Assembly (NCBI GenBank): GCA_017480565.1 | Contig: JAFVAL010000066.1 | Coordinates: 1-40,873, forward strand | Reading direction: 5' to 3' | Length of the DNA stretch: 40,873 bases | Origin: Lachnospiraceae bacterium | Lineage (GTDB): Bacteria; Bacillota; Clostridia; Lachnospirales; Lachnospiraceae | Shown here: positions 5,904 through 13,690 of the stretch, in pieces | How the letters are laid out: every line of letters starts with the position of its first letter | How positions within the stretch are numbered: position 1 is the first letter of the stretch | The notes under the pieces: model-generated | Told to the model about the DNA's origin: nothing | What the model saw: the letters and a program-made list of their open reading frames with translations, nothing else | The model's database searches: none | Translations under genes and position numbers: made by a program

Positions 5904-8726
5904 TTACTTCTTGACTTTGTTCACCAGAATTTTGCCGCCACGCTTAATCACGTATGGCGCAATCGCTTTGAACTTCTCTTCTGCCTGATACATCGTGCTG
6001 GCTTCCGGGAAGTCTCTGGTCAGATGAATCGCGTCAAATTCACAGCGTGTGGTACACAGGCCGCAGCCGACGCAGCGGTTCGTATCCACGACGGATGCAC
6101 CGCAGCCTAAGCATCTCTTTGCCTCAGTCTTGACCTGCTCTTCTGTGAGAGTCAGTCTCAGATCGCGGAAGGTCTCGGTCGCAACACCGGCCTTCTTGCC
6201 AGGGATCTGTCTCTTCGCGTTATCAAAACATTCCGGATCAAGTAAAATGTTTTCCTTATCGAGCTCTTTGAACTTGCGCAGGTCTCTTGCCAGGGTCAAG
6301 GAGTTGCCCGGATGGACGAAACGGTTGATCGAAACCATGCCCTCACGTCCTGCTGCAATCGCATCGATCGCAAACTTCGGTCCGGAATAAACGTCGCCGC
6401 CGACAAAGATATCAGGCTCTGCGGTCTGATAGGTGATCGGATCTGCCTTTGCGGTACCGTTGCGGTTTAACTCCACCTTGCTTCCGGCAAGCAGATTGCC
6501 CCACTCGATAGACTGACCGATGGAGAGAAGCACGTTCTTACAAGGGATCGTGATGGTATCTTCCTCGTCATACTGCGGGTTGAAACGATGGTCTGCATCA
6601 AAGACAGAGGTACATCTCTTAAATACCACGCCGCAGACCTTACCGTCCTCTACAAGGACTTCTTTCGGACCCCAGCCGTTCATGACAGAGATGTTCTCTT
6701 CCTTCGCCTCTTCGACCTCATCCGGCGCAGCAGGCATCTCTTTTTCACTCTCCAAGCAAAGCATCGTGACCTTGCCATCCGTCACACGAACCGCGGTTCT
6801 TGCCACGTCCACTGCGACGTTGCCGCCGCCGACTACGACGACATCCCCCTGCAGTCTCAGGGAGTTGTCGAGATTGACCTTGCGCAGGAATTCCACGCCG
6901 GTCTGTACATTTGCAGCATCTTCCCCAGGAACACCGGTCTTTCTGCCGCCCTGGGCACCGATTGCCACATAAAATGCCTTAAATCCTTCCGCACGCAGTT
7001 CATCCAGCGTGATATCCTTGCCGACTTCCACGCCGCACTTGATCTCCACGCCCATCTGACGCATGACTTCAATCTCAGCTTCCACAATCTCCTTCTCCAG
7101 ACGGAAGGTTGGAATGCCGTTGATTAACATGCCGCCCGGCACCTTTTCTTTCTCAAAAACAGTAACCGGATAGCCTTCTTTTCTCAGATAATAGGCTGCG
7201 GAAAGGCCTGCAGGGCCTGCACCGATCACGGCAACCTTCTCGGTAAAGAAGCCGCCGTCACCCTTTTCGCAGATCGGGACATAACGCTTCTCTGCATTCA
7301 GTTCCTGTGCCGCGATAAACTTTTTGATCTCGTCGATCGCCAGCGGCTGATCGATTGTGCCTCTCGTGCAGGCATCCTCGCAGCGACGGTTACAGACCGC
7401 ACCGCAGACTGCAGGGAACGGATTGTCCTGCTTGATCAGCTTGAGCGCATCCAGATATCTCCCCTCGGAGGCCATCTTGATGTAGCCCTGGATTGCCAGA
7501 TGCGCCGGACATGCGGTCTTACAAGGCGCAGTACCAGTCTCGTAGACATTGATCTTCGCATCGTCGCGGTAGTTGTAGTTCCACTTCGTTGCCGGCCAGT
7601 TCGCCGCGTTCGGAAGCTCGGTCTTTGGATAAATGATCGGGCCGTCCTTCGTGCAGAGCTTCTGACCAAGCTTTGCAGCGCCGACAGGACATACCTCCAC
7701 ACACTTGCCGCAAGCCACACATTTTTCTTTCTCTACATGCGCGCGGTAAGCGGACGCGGACATGTTCGGTGTGTTATAAAGCTGCGAGGTGCGCAGTGCG
7801 TTACAGACACCAGGCGCACAGTTACAGATCGCAACGATCTTGCCGGGGCCGTCGATATTCGTGATCTGGTGCACATAGCCGTGGCGCTCAGCTCTCTCTA
7901 AGATCTCGAGCGCTTCCTGCTTGGTGATGTAACGGCCAATGCCGCGATCGTCCATGTACTCCGCCAGATCGCCCATCGCCATACAGTACTCACCGAGGAT
8001 CTCACCGGAGCCCTCGCCGCGCATCGTCTGCTGCTTACGGCAGGTGCAAAGACCGACACCGTACTTACCGTCATACTGATCTAACCATTTGGAAATGTGC
8101 TCGACCGAGACAGATTCATTGCAGGCTTCGATCGCCTTTTCCACCGGAATGACATGCATACCGATGCCCGCGCCTCCCGGAGGCACCATCTGCGTGATCC
8201 CACCAAGCGGCAGCTGCGTCATCAGATTAAAGAAGGTGGCAAGCTCCGGAAACTCATCCGTCAGTCTGTCATTCATCATCATGAACTCTGCAGAACCAGG
8301 CACGAAAATCGGAAGATTATAGAACTTCTCACCGATCATCGCAGGCTCTCTGGTCATCTCAATCAGACCGATCCAGCACAGACGGTCAATCATCTTCTGC
8401 GTCTCTTCGAGCGACATGTTGTTCATCTTTGCAAGCTGCGCCGGGCTGTAAGGAACTCTCGTCTTCTTAAAACTTAAGAGGAACTTGATCTCTTCTTTGG
8501 TACAGATCATATCCAGCGCCCAATACTCAGGGTCACGGTTATTGATCTTTCCCGTAAACTTTTTGACATACCGGTCGGTGATCAGGGTTGCAAGCTTTAA
8601 CACCAGCTTCTCTTTCTCCTTATCCGGTGCGACATAATTCGGATCCTGCCAATAATCTCTCTCATTGATCATCGGATCTCCGACTTTCCAGTTGTAATAC
8701 GGATTGCCGGGCTTGTTTTCTGCCAT
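5904..8726 (-). CDS. Ferredoxin/FAD NAD(P)-dependent oxidoreductase, GltD/DPYD-N-like fusion
   Basis: 940 residues. An N-terminal helical region of about 310 residues with extra Cys clusters (GLCTCRKQQ, ICNCAPGVCN) leads into a ferredoxin motif CVACGKCVEVCP. Then come the Fe-S-binding segment APCKTACPAH...CGAVCNRRCEDAC typical of GltD and dihydropyrimidine dehydrogenase, FAD motif GAGPAGLSAAYYL, NAD(P) motif GGGNVAVDVAR, FAD-binding GGDVYSGPKFAIDAIAAG, and a last ferredoxin domain with CLGCG...CVGCGLCTTRC. It should move electrons between NAD(P)H and a ferredoxin-type or unknown partner in the cytosol. It is a full-length paralogue of the broken gene at 1-1814. A good promoter precedes it and it is probably monocistronic. 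Confidence 0.85.
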   Translation of the reverse strand: MAENKPGNPYYNWKVGDPMINERDYWQDPNYVAPDKEKEKLVLKLATLITDRYVKKFTGKINNRDPEYWALDMICTKEEIKFLLSFKKTRVPYSPAQLAKMNNMSLEETQKMIDRLCWIGLIEMTREPAMIGEKFYNLPIFVPGSAEFMMMNDRLTDEFPELATFFNLMTQLPLGGITQMVPPGGAGIGMHVIPVEKAIEACNESVSVEHISKWLDQYDGKYGVGLCTCRKQQTMRGEGSGEILGEYCMAMGDLAEYMDDRGIGRYITKQEALEILERAERHGYVHQITNIDGPGKIVAICNCAPGVCNALRTSQLYNTPNMSASAYRAHVEKEKCVACGKCVEVCPVGAAKLGQKLCTKDGPIIYPKTELPNAANWPATKWNYNYRDDAKINVYETGTAPCKTACPAHLAIQGYIKMASEGRYLDALKLIKQDNPFPAVCGAVCNRRCEDACTRGTIDQPLAIDEIKKFIAAQELNAEKRYVPICEKGDGGFFTEKVAVIGAGPAGLSAAYYLRKEGYPVTVFEKEKVPGGMLINGIPTFRLEKEIVEAEIEVMRQMGVEIKCGVEVGKDITLDELRAEGFKAFYVAIGAQGGRKTGVPGEDAANVQTGVEFLRKVNLDNSLRLQGDVVVVGGGNVAVDVARTAVRVTDGKVTMLCLESEKEMPAAPDEVEEAKEENISVMNGWGPKEVLVEDGKVCGVVFKRCTSVFDADHRFNPQYDEEDTITIPCKNVLLSIGQSIEWGNLLAGSKVELNRNGTAKADPITYQTAEPDIFVGGDVYSGPKFAIDAIAAGREGMVSINRFVHPGNSLTLARDLRKFKELDKENILLDPECFDNAKRQIPGKKAGVATETFRDLRLTLTEEQVKTEAKRCLGCGASVVDTNRCVGCGLCTTRCEFDAIHLTRDFPEASTMYQAEEKFKAIAPYVIKRGGKILVNKVKK

Positions 8727-8791
8727 ACTCTTCTTCCTTTCTCACAAATAGGCGCACTTGCCCCTTTTTCACGTTAAAACTATCACAAATG

Positions 8792-8820
8792 ATTATAACT
8801 TGTATGGAAGGCTTTCGCAA
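8792..8820 (-). promoter_or_regulatory. Promoter of the 940-residue oxidoreductase gene
   Basis: On the minus strand, TTGCGA (8820-8815), a 17-nt spacer and TATAAT (8797-8792), about 65 nt ahead of the ATG. A GAAAGGAAG ribosome binding site follows. Confidence 0.65.
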
Positions 8821-8851
8821 CATCATTTCATCCTGAAAATCGAACAGAAAC

Positions 8852-8900
8852 AAAAAACACCATGGAGTTGTATTCATAATGAAGTGCTCCAAGGTGTTTT
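8852..8900 (-). terminator. Terminator of the first lipoprotein gene
   Basis: A 14-bp stem with one mismatch (8854-8867 with 8887-8900) is followed on the minus strand by T6. The plus-strand side also ends in TTTTCTT, so it could work in both directions. Confidence 0.85.
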
Positions 8901-8945
8901 CTTATCTCATTTAAATCGCTAAATATGTTCGGCGCTGCTTTTATC

Positions 8946-10061
8946 TTATGGGTTCAGTTGGCCGATGTTTTTGGGGATTTGATCGCCTTCGTAAAAGTAC
9001 AATATCACCGCATTCCAATCATCCCATGATTCTGCGTAACTGCTGTAGGTATAGTGTTTCTCCAAAGCACCGCGATTGTTGTAGACGTTACTGGACTCAA
9101 GAATGGTATAAATGATCTCATTGTCCGTAGGATCTTCCTGCTCCTGGTATGTCTGGATGATATTTCCGCTTTCATCCCGCAGATAAAAATGGGTGGTAGT
9201 ATAGTCGGGAAATTCGTCGATTCTGCGGCTGTTGTGCCCTTTTTCGTCATATTCCCAGGTGTATCTGAAATTGAACAAACCCCCCTGATACCGTTCTTCC
9301 CCGATAAGCCGTCCTTGATCATCATAAGTCCAGGTCGTTACAAAAGAATCCGTTTCCTTGACAATATGGCCAGCATCGTCATAGTCGATTTCCTCATAGA
9401 GCGTGGACGTTCCATTGTTGTCGTTCGCAACGATATCAAGATGCAGACCGTCGGAGCTGTATTCAAAGCTAAAATAACCGGGGTTGGCGGCGTTGTGATA
9501 GATGATCTGGCTGATACGGCCCTGTTCGTCATAGATCAGTTCATGCTCGGCGCCGCCGTTCTTGACGTAATGATAGACCTCGTTGCCTTGGTCATCCTTC
9601 AAGGAAATATACTTTGAATCATTTGATTTGATGTAAATCAGCTTTTCTTGGGAATTATAGCGGGATTCCTCCGTTACGTTTCCATAGCCGTCGCAGTCTC
9701 TGGTGACGACGGTTTTTCCGTCCTCGTCGTAGCTATACTCCGTTGCGATCCCCTGATACGGATCGTTCTTCTCTACAAGAAGGTCTCCCTCATAGCGATA
9801 GGTAATCCAACTGGTGATACTCCCACTCTTCAATGTGATTTCGGCGCACAGTTTCGGTTTCGATGCTTCCTGCTGTTTTGCAACGTTTGCATCAGTTTTA
9901 GAGTCTTTTTCCGTTTCAGTGTCTGTCTTGCTGGTTTTACCTTCTGCATCTGTCTGCGTTTCAGACTGGGTGTCTGACGAAACGGTCTTTCCGTTACAGC
10001 CAGCGAGCATCAGACACACGGTCATAAGAACACAGAGGGAAAGAAGCTTTGTATGTTTCAT
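8946..10061 (-). CDS. YD-repeat lipoprotein
   Basis: 371 residues. Signal peptide with lipobox LAGC (about residues 19-22), then a Thr/Asp/Lys-rich linker, then a chain of YD/RHS-like repeats. Examples are EYSYDEDGKTVVTRDCDGYG, ELIYDEQGRISQIIYH, TWTYDDQGRLIGEERY and TWEYDEKGHNSRRIDE. Such repeats build beta-structured shells or fibres on the cell surface; no toxin or protease domain is attached, so it is not a full RHS toxin. It should sit on the outer face of the membrane. It lies downstream of two further lipoprotein genes and a sensor/regulator operon on the same strand. The ligand is unknown. Confidence 0.75.
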   Translation of the reverse strand: MKHTKLLSLCVLMTVCLMLAGCNGKTVSSDTQSETQTDAEGKTSKTDTETEKDSKTDANVAKQQEASKPKLCAEITLKSGSITSWITYRYEGDLLVEKNDPYQGIATEYSYDEDGKTVVTRDCDGYGNVTEESRYNSQEKLIYIKSNDSKYISLKDDQGNEVYHYVKNGGAEHELIYDEQGRISQIIYHNAANPGYFSFEYSSDGLHLDIVANDNNGTSTLYEEIDYDDAGHIVKETDSFVTTWTYDDQGRLIGEERYQGGLFNFRYTWEYDEKGHNSRRIDEFPDYTTTHFYLRDESGNIIQTYQEQEDPTDNEIIYTILESSNVYNNRGALEKHYTYSSYAESWDDWNAVILYFYEGDQIPKNIGQLNP

Positions 10062-10131
10062 AGATATTTACCTCATAATAACAAGTGTCTTTTGTACAAG
10101 AATGGATAGTGTGCTGTCGTTGCCCACAGAA

Positions 10132-10150
10132 TAGCCTTTGAAAAAGGCTA
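10132..10150 (-). terminator. Hairpin after the RCC1-like lipoprotein gene
   Basis: TAGCCTTT (10132-10139) pairs with AAAGGCTA (10143-10150) around a 3-nt loop just after the stop codon. The following tract on the minus strand (TTCTGT) is poor in T, so termination may be partial. Confidence 0.5.
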
Positions 10151-10159
10151 AGGTCCTTC

Positions 10160-11191
10160 TTAGTTCATCTGGGATAGATCCGCCTCCCCATGCTCATCAG
10201 CGCCTATCACGATAACCGTTCCGTCGTTTTTCAGGAACACTGAATGAAGATCCCCTGCGCTGATCGCCACGATATCCCGCAATGCTTCCACATCACATTG
10301 GCCTTTGGTATTCATGCCGACGGCAACAACAGTCCCATCAGATTTCAGGCCAAGTGTATTCCAGCCTCCTGCAGAGATGGCAACGATATCAGTCCAATCC
10401 TTAACCTTGCACTGTCCATCAGAGTTCATCCCTACTGCTACGACAGTACCGTCAGAACGTAGTCCTACTGTGTGATCGCACCCCGCAGAGACTGCCACAA
10501 TATCTGTCCAGTCATCCAGATTGCGCTGTCCGAAATTATTGCTTCCTGCGGATACCACCGTTCCATCGGCCTTTAGTCCGACTGTATGGGCATTTCCAGC
10601 AGAAATAGCAATAATGTCATGCCAGCCACCGACCTCTAACATCTCTGCCCCCTGGTGACCGATCGCGATAACCGTCCCGTCTGATTTTAGCCCCAATGTG
10701 GTTTTGTACCCAGCTGAAATTGCTCGGATATCCTTCCATTCGGAGACCTCACACTGATGAAACATGTTTCCTCCTGCAGCGACCACAGTGCCATCGCTGC
10801 GAAGGCCAACGATATGATCGCCTCCAGCGTCAATGGCGATCATATTGCTCCAGTCAGATACATCGCATTGCCCGGCATCGTTTGCTCCCGTTGCTGAGAC
10901 AGTGCCATCTCTATGTAGAGCAGCTGTGAAGAAATCCCCTGCACATACTTGGATGTTTCTGGAATCAGCTGCAAGTGAGACAGCATTAGGAGTATCCGCA
11001 TCTTCCGTCGTGGCCTCAGTGGAACTGTTCATGGCCGACTCCGATTCCGACTCTGCAGCGATAACCTCCGAGCCCTTCTCGGTCTGTTCAGACATTGTTT
11101 CCTCTCGGCCTGTTTCCTTGCTGCATGCCGATAGAGACAGACACAGAACAATCATCAAGAGTAGAGCAATCGTAGATCTTATGTTTTTCAT
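10160..11191 (-). CDS. RCC1/BLIP-II-like seven-repeat beta-propeller lipoprotein
   Basis: 343 residues from the ATG at 11191, chosen because GGAG lies 6 nt upstream and a clean signal peptide follows (MKNIRSTIALLL...LSLSAC lipobox); an in-frame ATG at 11227 is less likely. After a Glu/Ser/Thr linker come seven repeats of about 38 residues with the pattern DIVAISAGxxHTVGLxSDGTVVAVGxN and xGQCxVxDW, enough for one complete seven-bladed propeller. Such RCC1-type propellers mediate protein binding. The linker contains GREETMSEQTEKGS, nearly the same as in the neighbouring lipoprotein at 11234. Probably co-transcribed with that gene. Confidence 0.8.
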   Translation of the reverse strand: MKNIRSTIALLLMIVLCLSLSACSKETGREETMSEQTEKGSEVIAAESESESAMNSSTEATTEDADTPNAVSLAADSRNIQVCAGDFFTAALHRDGTVSATGANDAGQCDVSDWSNMIAIDAGGDHIVGLRSDGTVVAAGGNMFHQCEVSEWKDIRAISAGYKTTLGLKSDGTVIAIGHQGAEMLEVGGWHDIIAISAGNAHTVGLKADGTVVSAGSNNFGQRNLDDWTDIVAVSAGCDHTVGLRSDGTVVAVGMNSDGQCKVKDWTDIVAISAGGWNTLGLKSDGTVVAVGMNTKGQCDVEALRDIVAISAGDLHSVFLKNDGTVIVIGADEHGEADLSQMN

Positions 11192-11233
11192 GAATTTCTC
11201 CATATTCTTATACATTCCTTTCAACATCGTCCG

Positions 11234-11959
11234 TTATTCCATCTCAATTAATGTATATTCATACTCGGTAACATAATGAACACTTCCATCTTCATAATAA
11301 TCCTCAACAATAACAACATTTCCGTTGTCATCTCGGATGCAGGTTTTTCCGTCTTCAGCAGCATCCAGCAGACTCGTATTTGTGAGCCTGAGCTGCTGCT
11401 CCTTGGGTGTGTATTTCTCACCGTCCATGACCTTATCTCCGGAATCATTCAAAACCGTCAGCCAGCCATCTTCGTCATATTGATAGAAATAAGATCGCTT
11501 CAATGTAGCATTAGCACTGACTTGCTTAGATGTAGGCTGTTCATAAACGTCTCTTCGAATCACATACCCCTGGTCGTCATAGGAATATTCAAAATACTGA
11601 TTGCAAGTATCATTTTCACTGAACTGCAGTAGTCGAAAAAGCCTCCCGTCCTCGTCGTACTGATAACGATAATCCTTGATAAATCTGCGCTCCCCATTTC
11701 TGCCATTCTCCACGGAATATTCGCGTGTTGGTCTCCATGTTCCAATATCCGAAGGCCCCATTGTCACCGTGGTAACTTCGGAACTCAGTGCCGTCGTCTC
11801 TTCAGGATCTGCCTCTTGTTCCGTCGTGGATATCACTGAGCCCTTCTCGGTCTGTTCAGGCGTCGTTTCCTCCCGTCCTGCACTCTTTACGCAGGAACAC
11901 AAGCAAATGCACAGAGTCAAAATAAGCACGAAGATCATCAAGTTTTTTATCTCTTTCAT
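11234..11959 (-). CDS. YD-repeat-like lipoprotein sharing its leader with the RCC1-like neighbour
   Basis: 241 residues from the ATG at 11959, preceded by AGGAAGGA; an adjacent ATG at 11962 and a TTG at 11965 are alternatives. Signal peptide MKEIKNLMIFVLILTL with lipobox LCSC, then GREETTPEQTEKGS and a Thr/Glu linker, then an outer domain. That domain has several YD-like units: YQYDEDGRLFRLLQF, FEYSYDDQGYVIRRD and FYQYDEDGWLTVLND. It is related to the lipoprotein at 8946 but shorter. First gene after the long terminator of the signalling operon; likely an operon with the RCC1-like gene. Confidence 0.75.
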   Translation of the reverse strand: MKEIKNLMIFVLILTLCICLCSCVKSAGREETTPEQTEKGSVISTTEQEADPEETTALSSEVTTVTMGPSDIGTWRPTREYSVENGRNGERRFIKDYRYQYDEDGRLFRLLQFSENDTCNQYFEYSYDDQGYVIRRDVYEQPTSKQVSANATLKRSYFYQYDEDGWLTVLNDSGDKVMDGEKYTPKEQQLRLTNTSLLDAAEDGKTCIRDDNGNVVIVEDYYEDGSVHYVTEYEYTLIEME

Positions 11960-11991
11960 CATCAATCCTTCCTTAAGAAATAATAGTTCAT

Positions 11992-12000
11992 GTTATTATA
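11992..12000 (-). promoter_or_regulatory. Extended -10 promoter of the lipoprotein pair
   Basis: On the minus strand, TATAAT (12000-11995) is preceded directly by TGA, making an extended -10 (TGnTATAAT). No good -35 box is visible because the upstream bases form the terminator hairpin of the signalling operon. Confidence 0.45.
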
Positions 12001-12004
12001 TCAA

Positions 12005-12072
12005 AAACAAAAAGAGATCCGCCCCACACAAAAGGATAGTCTTTTTTGTGTAGGGCGGATCTCTTTTTGTTT
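12005..12072 (-). terminator. Very long terminator hairpin of the signalling operon
   Basis: 12005-12024 pairs perfectly with 12053-12072 (20 bp). After one C/A mismatch, ACACAAAA (12026-12033) pairs with TTTTGTGT (12044-12051), making 28 pairs around a 10-nt loop. The stop codon of the response regulator (12071-12073) overlaps the stem base. A-rich and T-rich flanks allow activity in both directions. It is unusually long for an intrinsic terminator and could be processed as double-stranded RNA. Confidence 0.8.
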
Positions 12073-12694
12073 AAAATTTCGGCAAGATCAGCCTCTTCTC
12101 CACGACCTCCGCCACCAACTGTATCGTATTGTGGAAGCCTGTTTTTTGCAAGATGTTCTTCACGTGATATTTGACCGTATTGGCTGACATGAACAGGGTC
12201 TCGCCAATTTCTTCATACCGTTTTCCAGCTGCCAAGGCGCGGATCACATCCAGCTCGCGATCCGTGAACTCTCCACTGTTTGCCAGACCGATTTTTACCT
12301 CTGGAGTCCCCTCAGGCCAGACGAAATCTCCTCGTACGGTTCGGTCGCAGATCTCCTCCAGTGAGATTTCCCCATGTTCCTTATACCAAAAACTGTCACA
12401 ACCGCTTTCCCGGGCTTTTCGCAGGAAGGAATGTTCCGGCATGGAGGTCATGATGATGATTTTGATCCGTGGGTAGTGGCTCTTGATCCTTGCAGCGGCA
12501 ATCAGACCAGATTCATTATCAGCGGTGCAAATATCCATCAGAATCAGATCGATATTGTTTCGCATACAGGCAATTTCCGCATTTGCCGCGTTCTCAATGG
12601 AAGTGATGACCTGATAGTCTGGCAAGGCCGCCAGCTGCCGTTCGAAAGACTCCCTCGAAACGCGCGAGTCTTCTACAATTAGTACGTTTATCAT
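12071..12694 (-). CDS. NarL/FixJ-type response regulator
   Basis: 207 residues. The N-terminal receiver domain has the acidic pair in LIVEDSRVSR, a phospho-acceptor Asp in LILMDICTADNESG, the conserved Thr/Ser in IIIMTSMPEHS and the Lys in WYKEHG. The C-terminal LuxR-type helix-turn-helix reads FTDRELDVIRALAAGKRYEEIGE and SANTVKYHVKNILQKTG. It should be phosphorylated by the kinase encoded immediately upstream (3-nt gap, AAAGGAG ribosome binding site) and bind DNA as a dimer. The adjacent lipoprotein genes are plausible targets, which is inference from position only. Confidence 0.9.
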   Translation of the reverse strand: MINVLIVEDSRVSRESFERQLAALPDYQVITSIENAANAEIACMRNNIDLILMDICTADNESGLIAAARIKSHYPRIKIIIMTSMPEHSFLRKARESGCDSFWYKEHGEISLEEICDRTVRGDFVWPEGTPEVKIGLANSGEFTDRELDVIRALAAGKRYEEIGETLFMSANTVKYHVKNILQKTGFHNTIQLVAEVVEKRLILPKF

Positions 12695-12697
12695 AGG

Positions 12698-13690
12698 CTA
12701 CTCCTTTGGAATAGAAAGTACCATCACGACGCCATCATCCGTTCTGATCTCCATCGTGCCTCCCTCACACTCGATCCGTTGCCGAAGCGAACTGAGCCCG
12801 ACACCCTCCCGCAGTGGAAGTACAGGCGTTTTGTTCCCATTGCTCGAAATCTTAGCATGATACATGTCTCCAAGTTCCTGAAGCTCGATCGTCAACACAT
12901 CTGCGGCAGCATGTCGCACGGCATTGGTCAGTGCCTCACGGATCGCTGCATATAAGAGCATCAGCGCTTTGCGTTCATTGGGTTGTTTGCCATGGAATTC
13001 CACCCGGCAGCCGACCATCCCAGCTACCCGGACCAGTTCTTCCTCTGGCAGAGTCGTTTTCTCGTGAGAGGAGTTCGCGGCGTTTTCCATATCAAAGATC
13101 ACATTTTCCCAGCCACGATACAATGCGTCCGCTTGTTGTTCAGAGATTTCACCTGCCAGCTCGTTCCGCGTTAGCAAAAGCATTTGACCAATATCGTCAT
13201 GGATCTGCATTTTTGCCTGCAACAGTTCTTTCTTCAGATTGTTCTGAACAATGCTTTGCAGAAGCTCCCGCTGCCGCCTGTGGAGTTCAGCGACGTTACG
13301 ATTGTTTTCCTCTAATTGCTTTGCATACTGATAGAGTTCTGTCACATCTGAAGCTTCCATCTGCAGGACCTCCGTTTCGTCAAGAGTTCTAGACTGTCGC
13401 CGGAACTGCCATACAGTTCCATCCGGTAGAGGAAGCAGCAGATGGTCTTCTCTTGCAATGCTGTCACAAATGACCATGTCAGTGCTCGCCAGATGTTGCA
13501 ACTCTTCCCACATCGTCAAAGCGTTCACGATCGTGTGGCCCGTCAGTCGATGACAAATCTTGTTCATGCTCTGGTTTACTAAGATTGGCCTGCCATTTGT
13601 TGTAGCCATGCAGAGCCCGTCCGGGCAGCTGTCCACTGCCTGCCGAATCATACGTGCGATCCGGCGCTGTTTTCCAATCATGATTGACAT
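12698..13690 (-). CDS. Soluble sensor histidine kinase (HisKA_3 type) with PAS-like domain
   Basis: About 330 residues from the ATG at 13690 (AGGAAGG 9 nt upstream). No membrane helices. A PAS-like region (SCPDGLCMATTNGRPILVN) is followed by a coiled coil. The dimerisation/phospho-acceptor helix has His in KMQIHDDIGQM, and the HATPase domain has an N-box EALTNAVRHA and a G-box-like GVGLSSLRQRIE. These features fit the NarX/DesK-type family that pairs with NarL regulators. The gene overlaps the end of the upstream membrane-protein gene by 13 nt, which suggests translational coupling and a joint complex. Confidence 0.85.
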   Translation of the reverse strand: MSIMIGKQRRIARMIRQAVDSCPDGLCMATTNGRPILVNQSMNKICHRLTGHTIVNALTMWEELQHLASTDMVICDSIAREDHLLLPLPDGTVWQFRRQSRTLDETEVLQMEASDVTELYQYAKQLEENNRNVAELHRRQRELLQSIVQNNLKKELLQAKMQIHDDIGQMLLLTRNELAGEISEQQADALYRGWENVIFDMENAANSSHEKTTLPEEELVRVAGMVGCRVEFHGKQPNERKALMLLYAAIREALTNAVRHAAADVLTIELQELGDMYHAKISSNGNKTPVLPLREGVGLSSLRQRIECEGGTMEIRTDDGVVMVLSIPKE

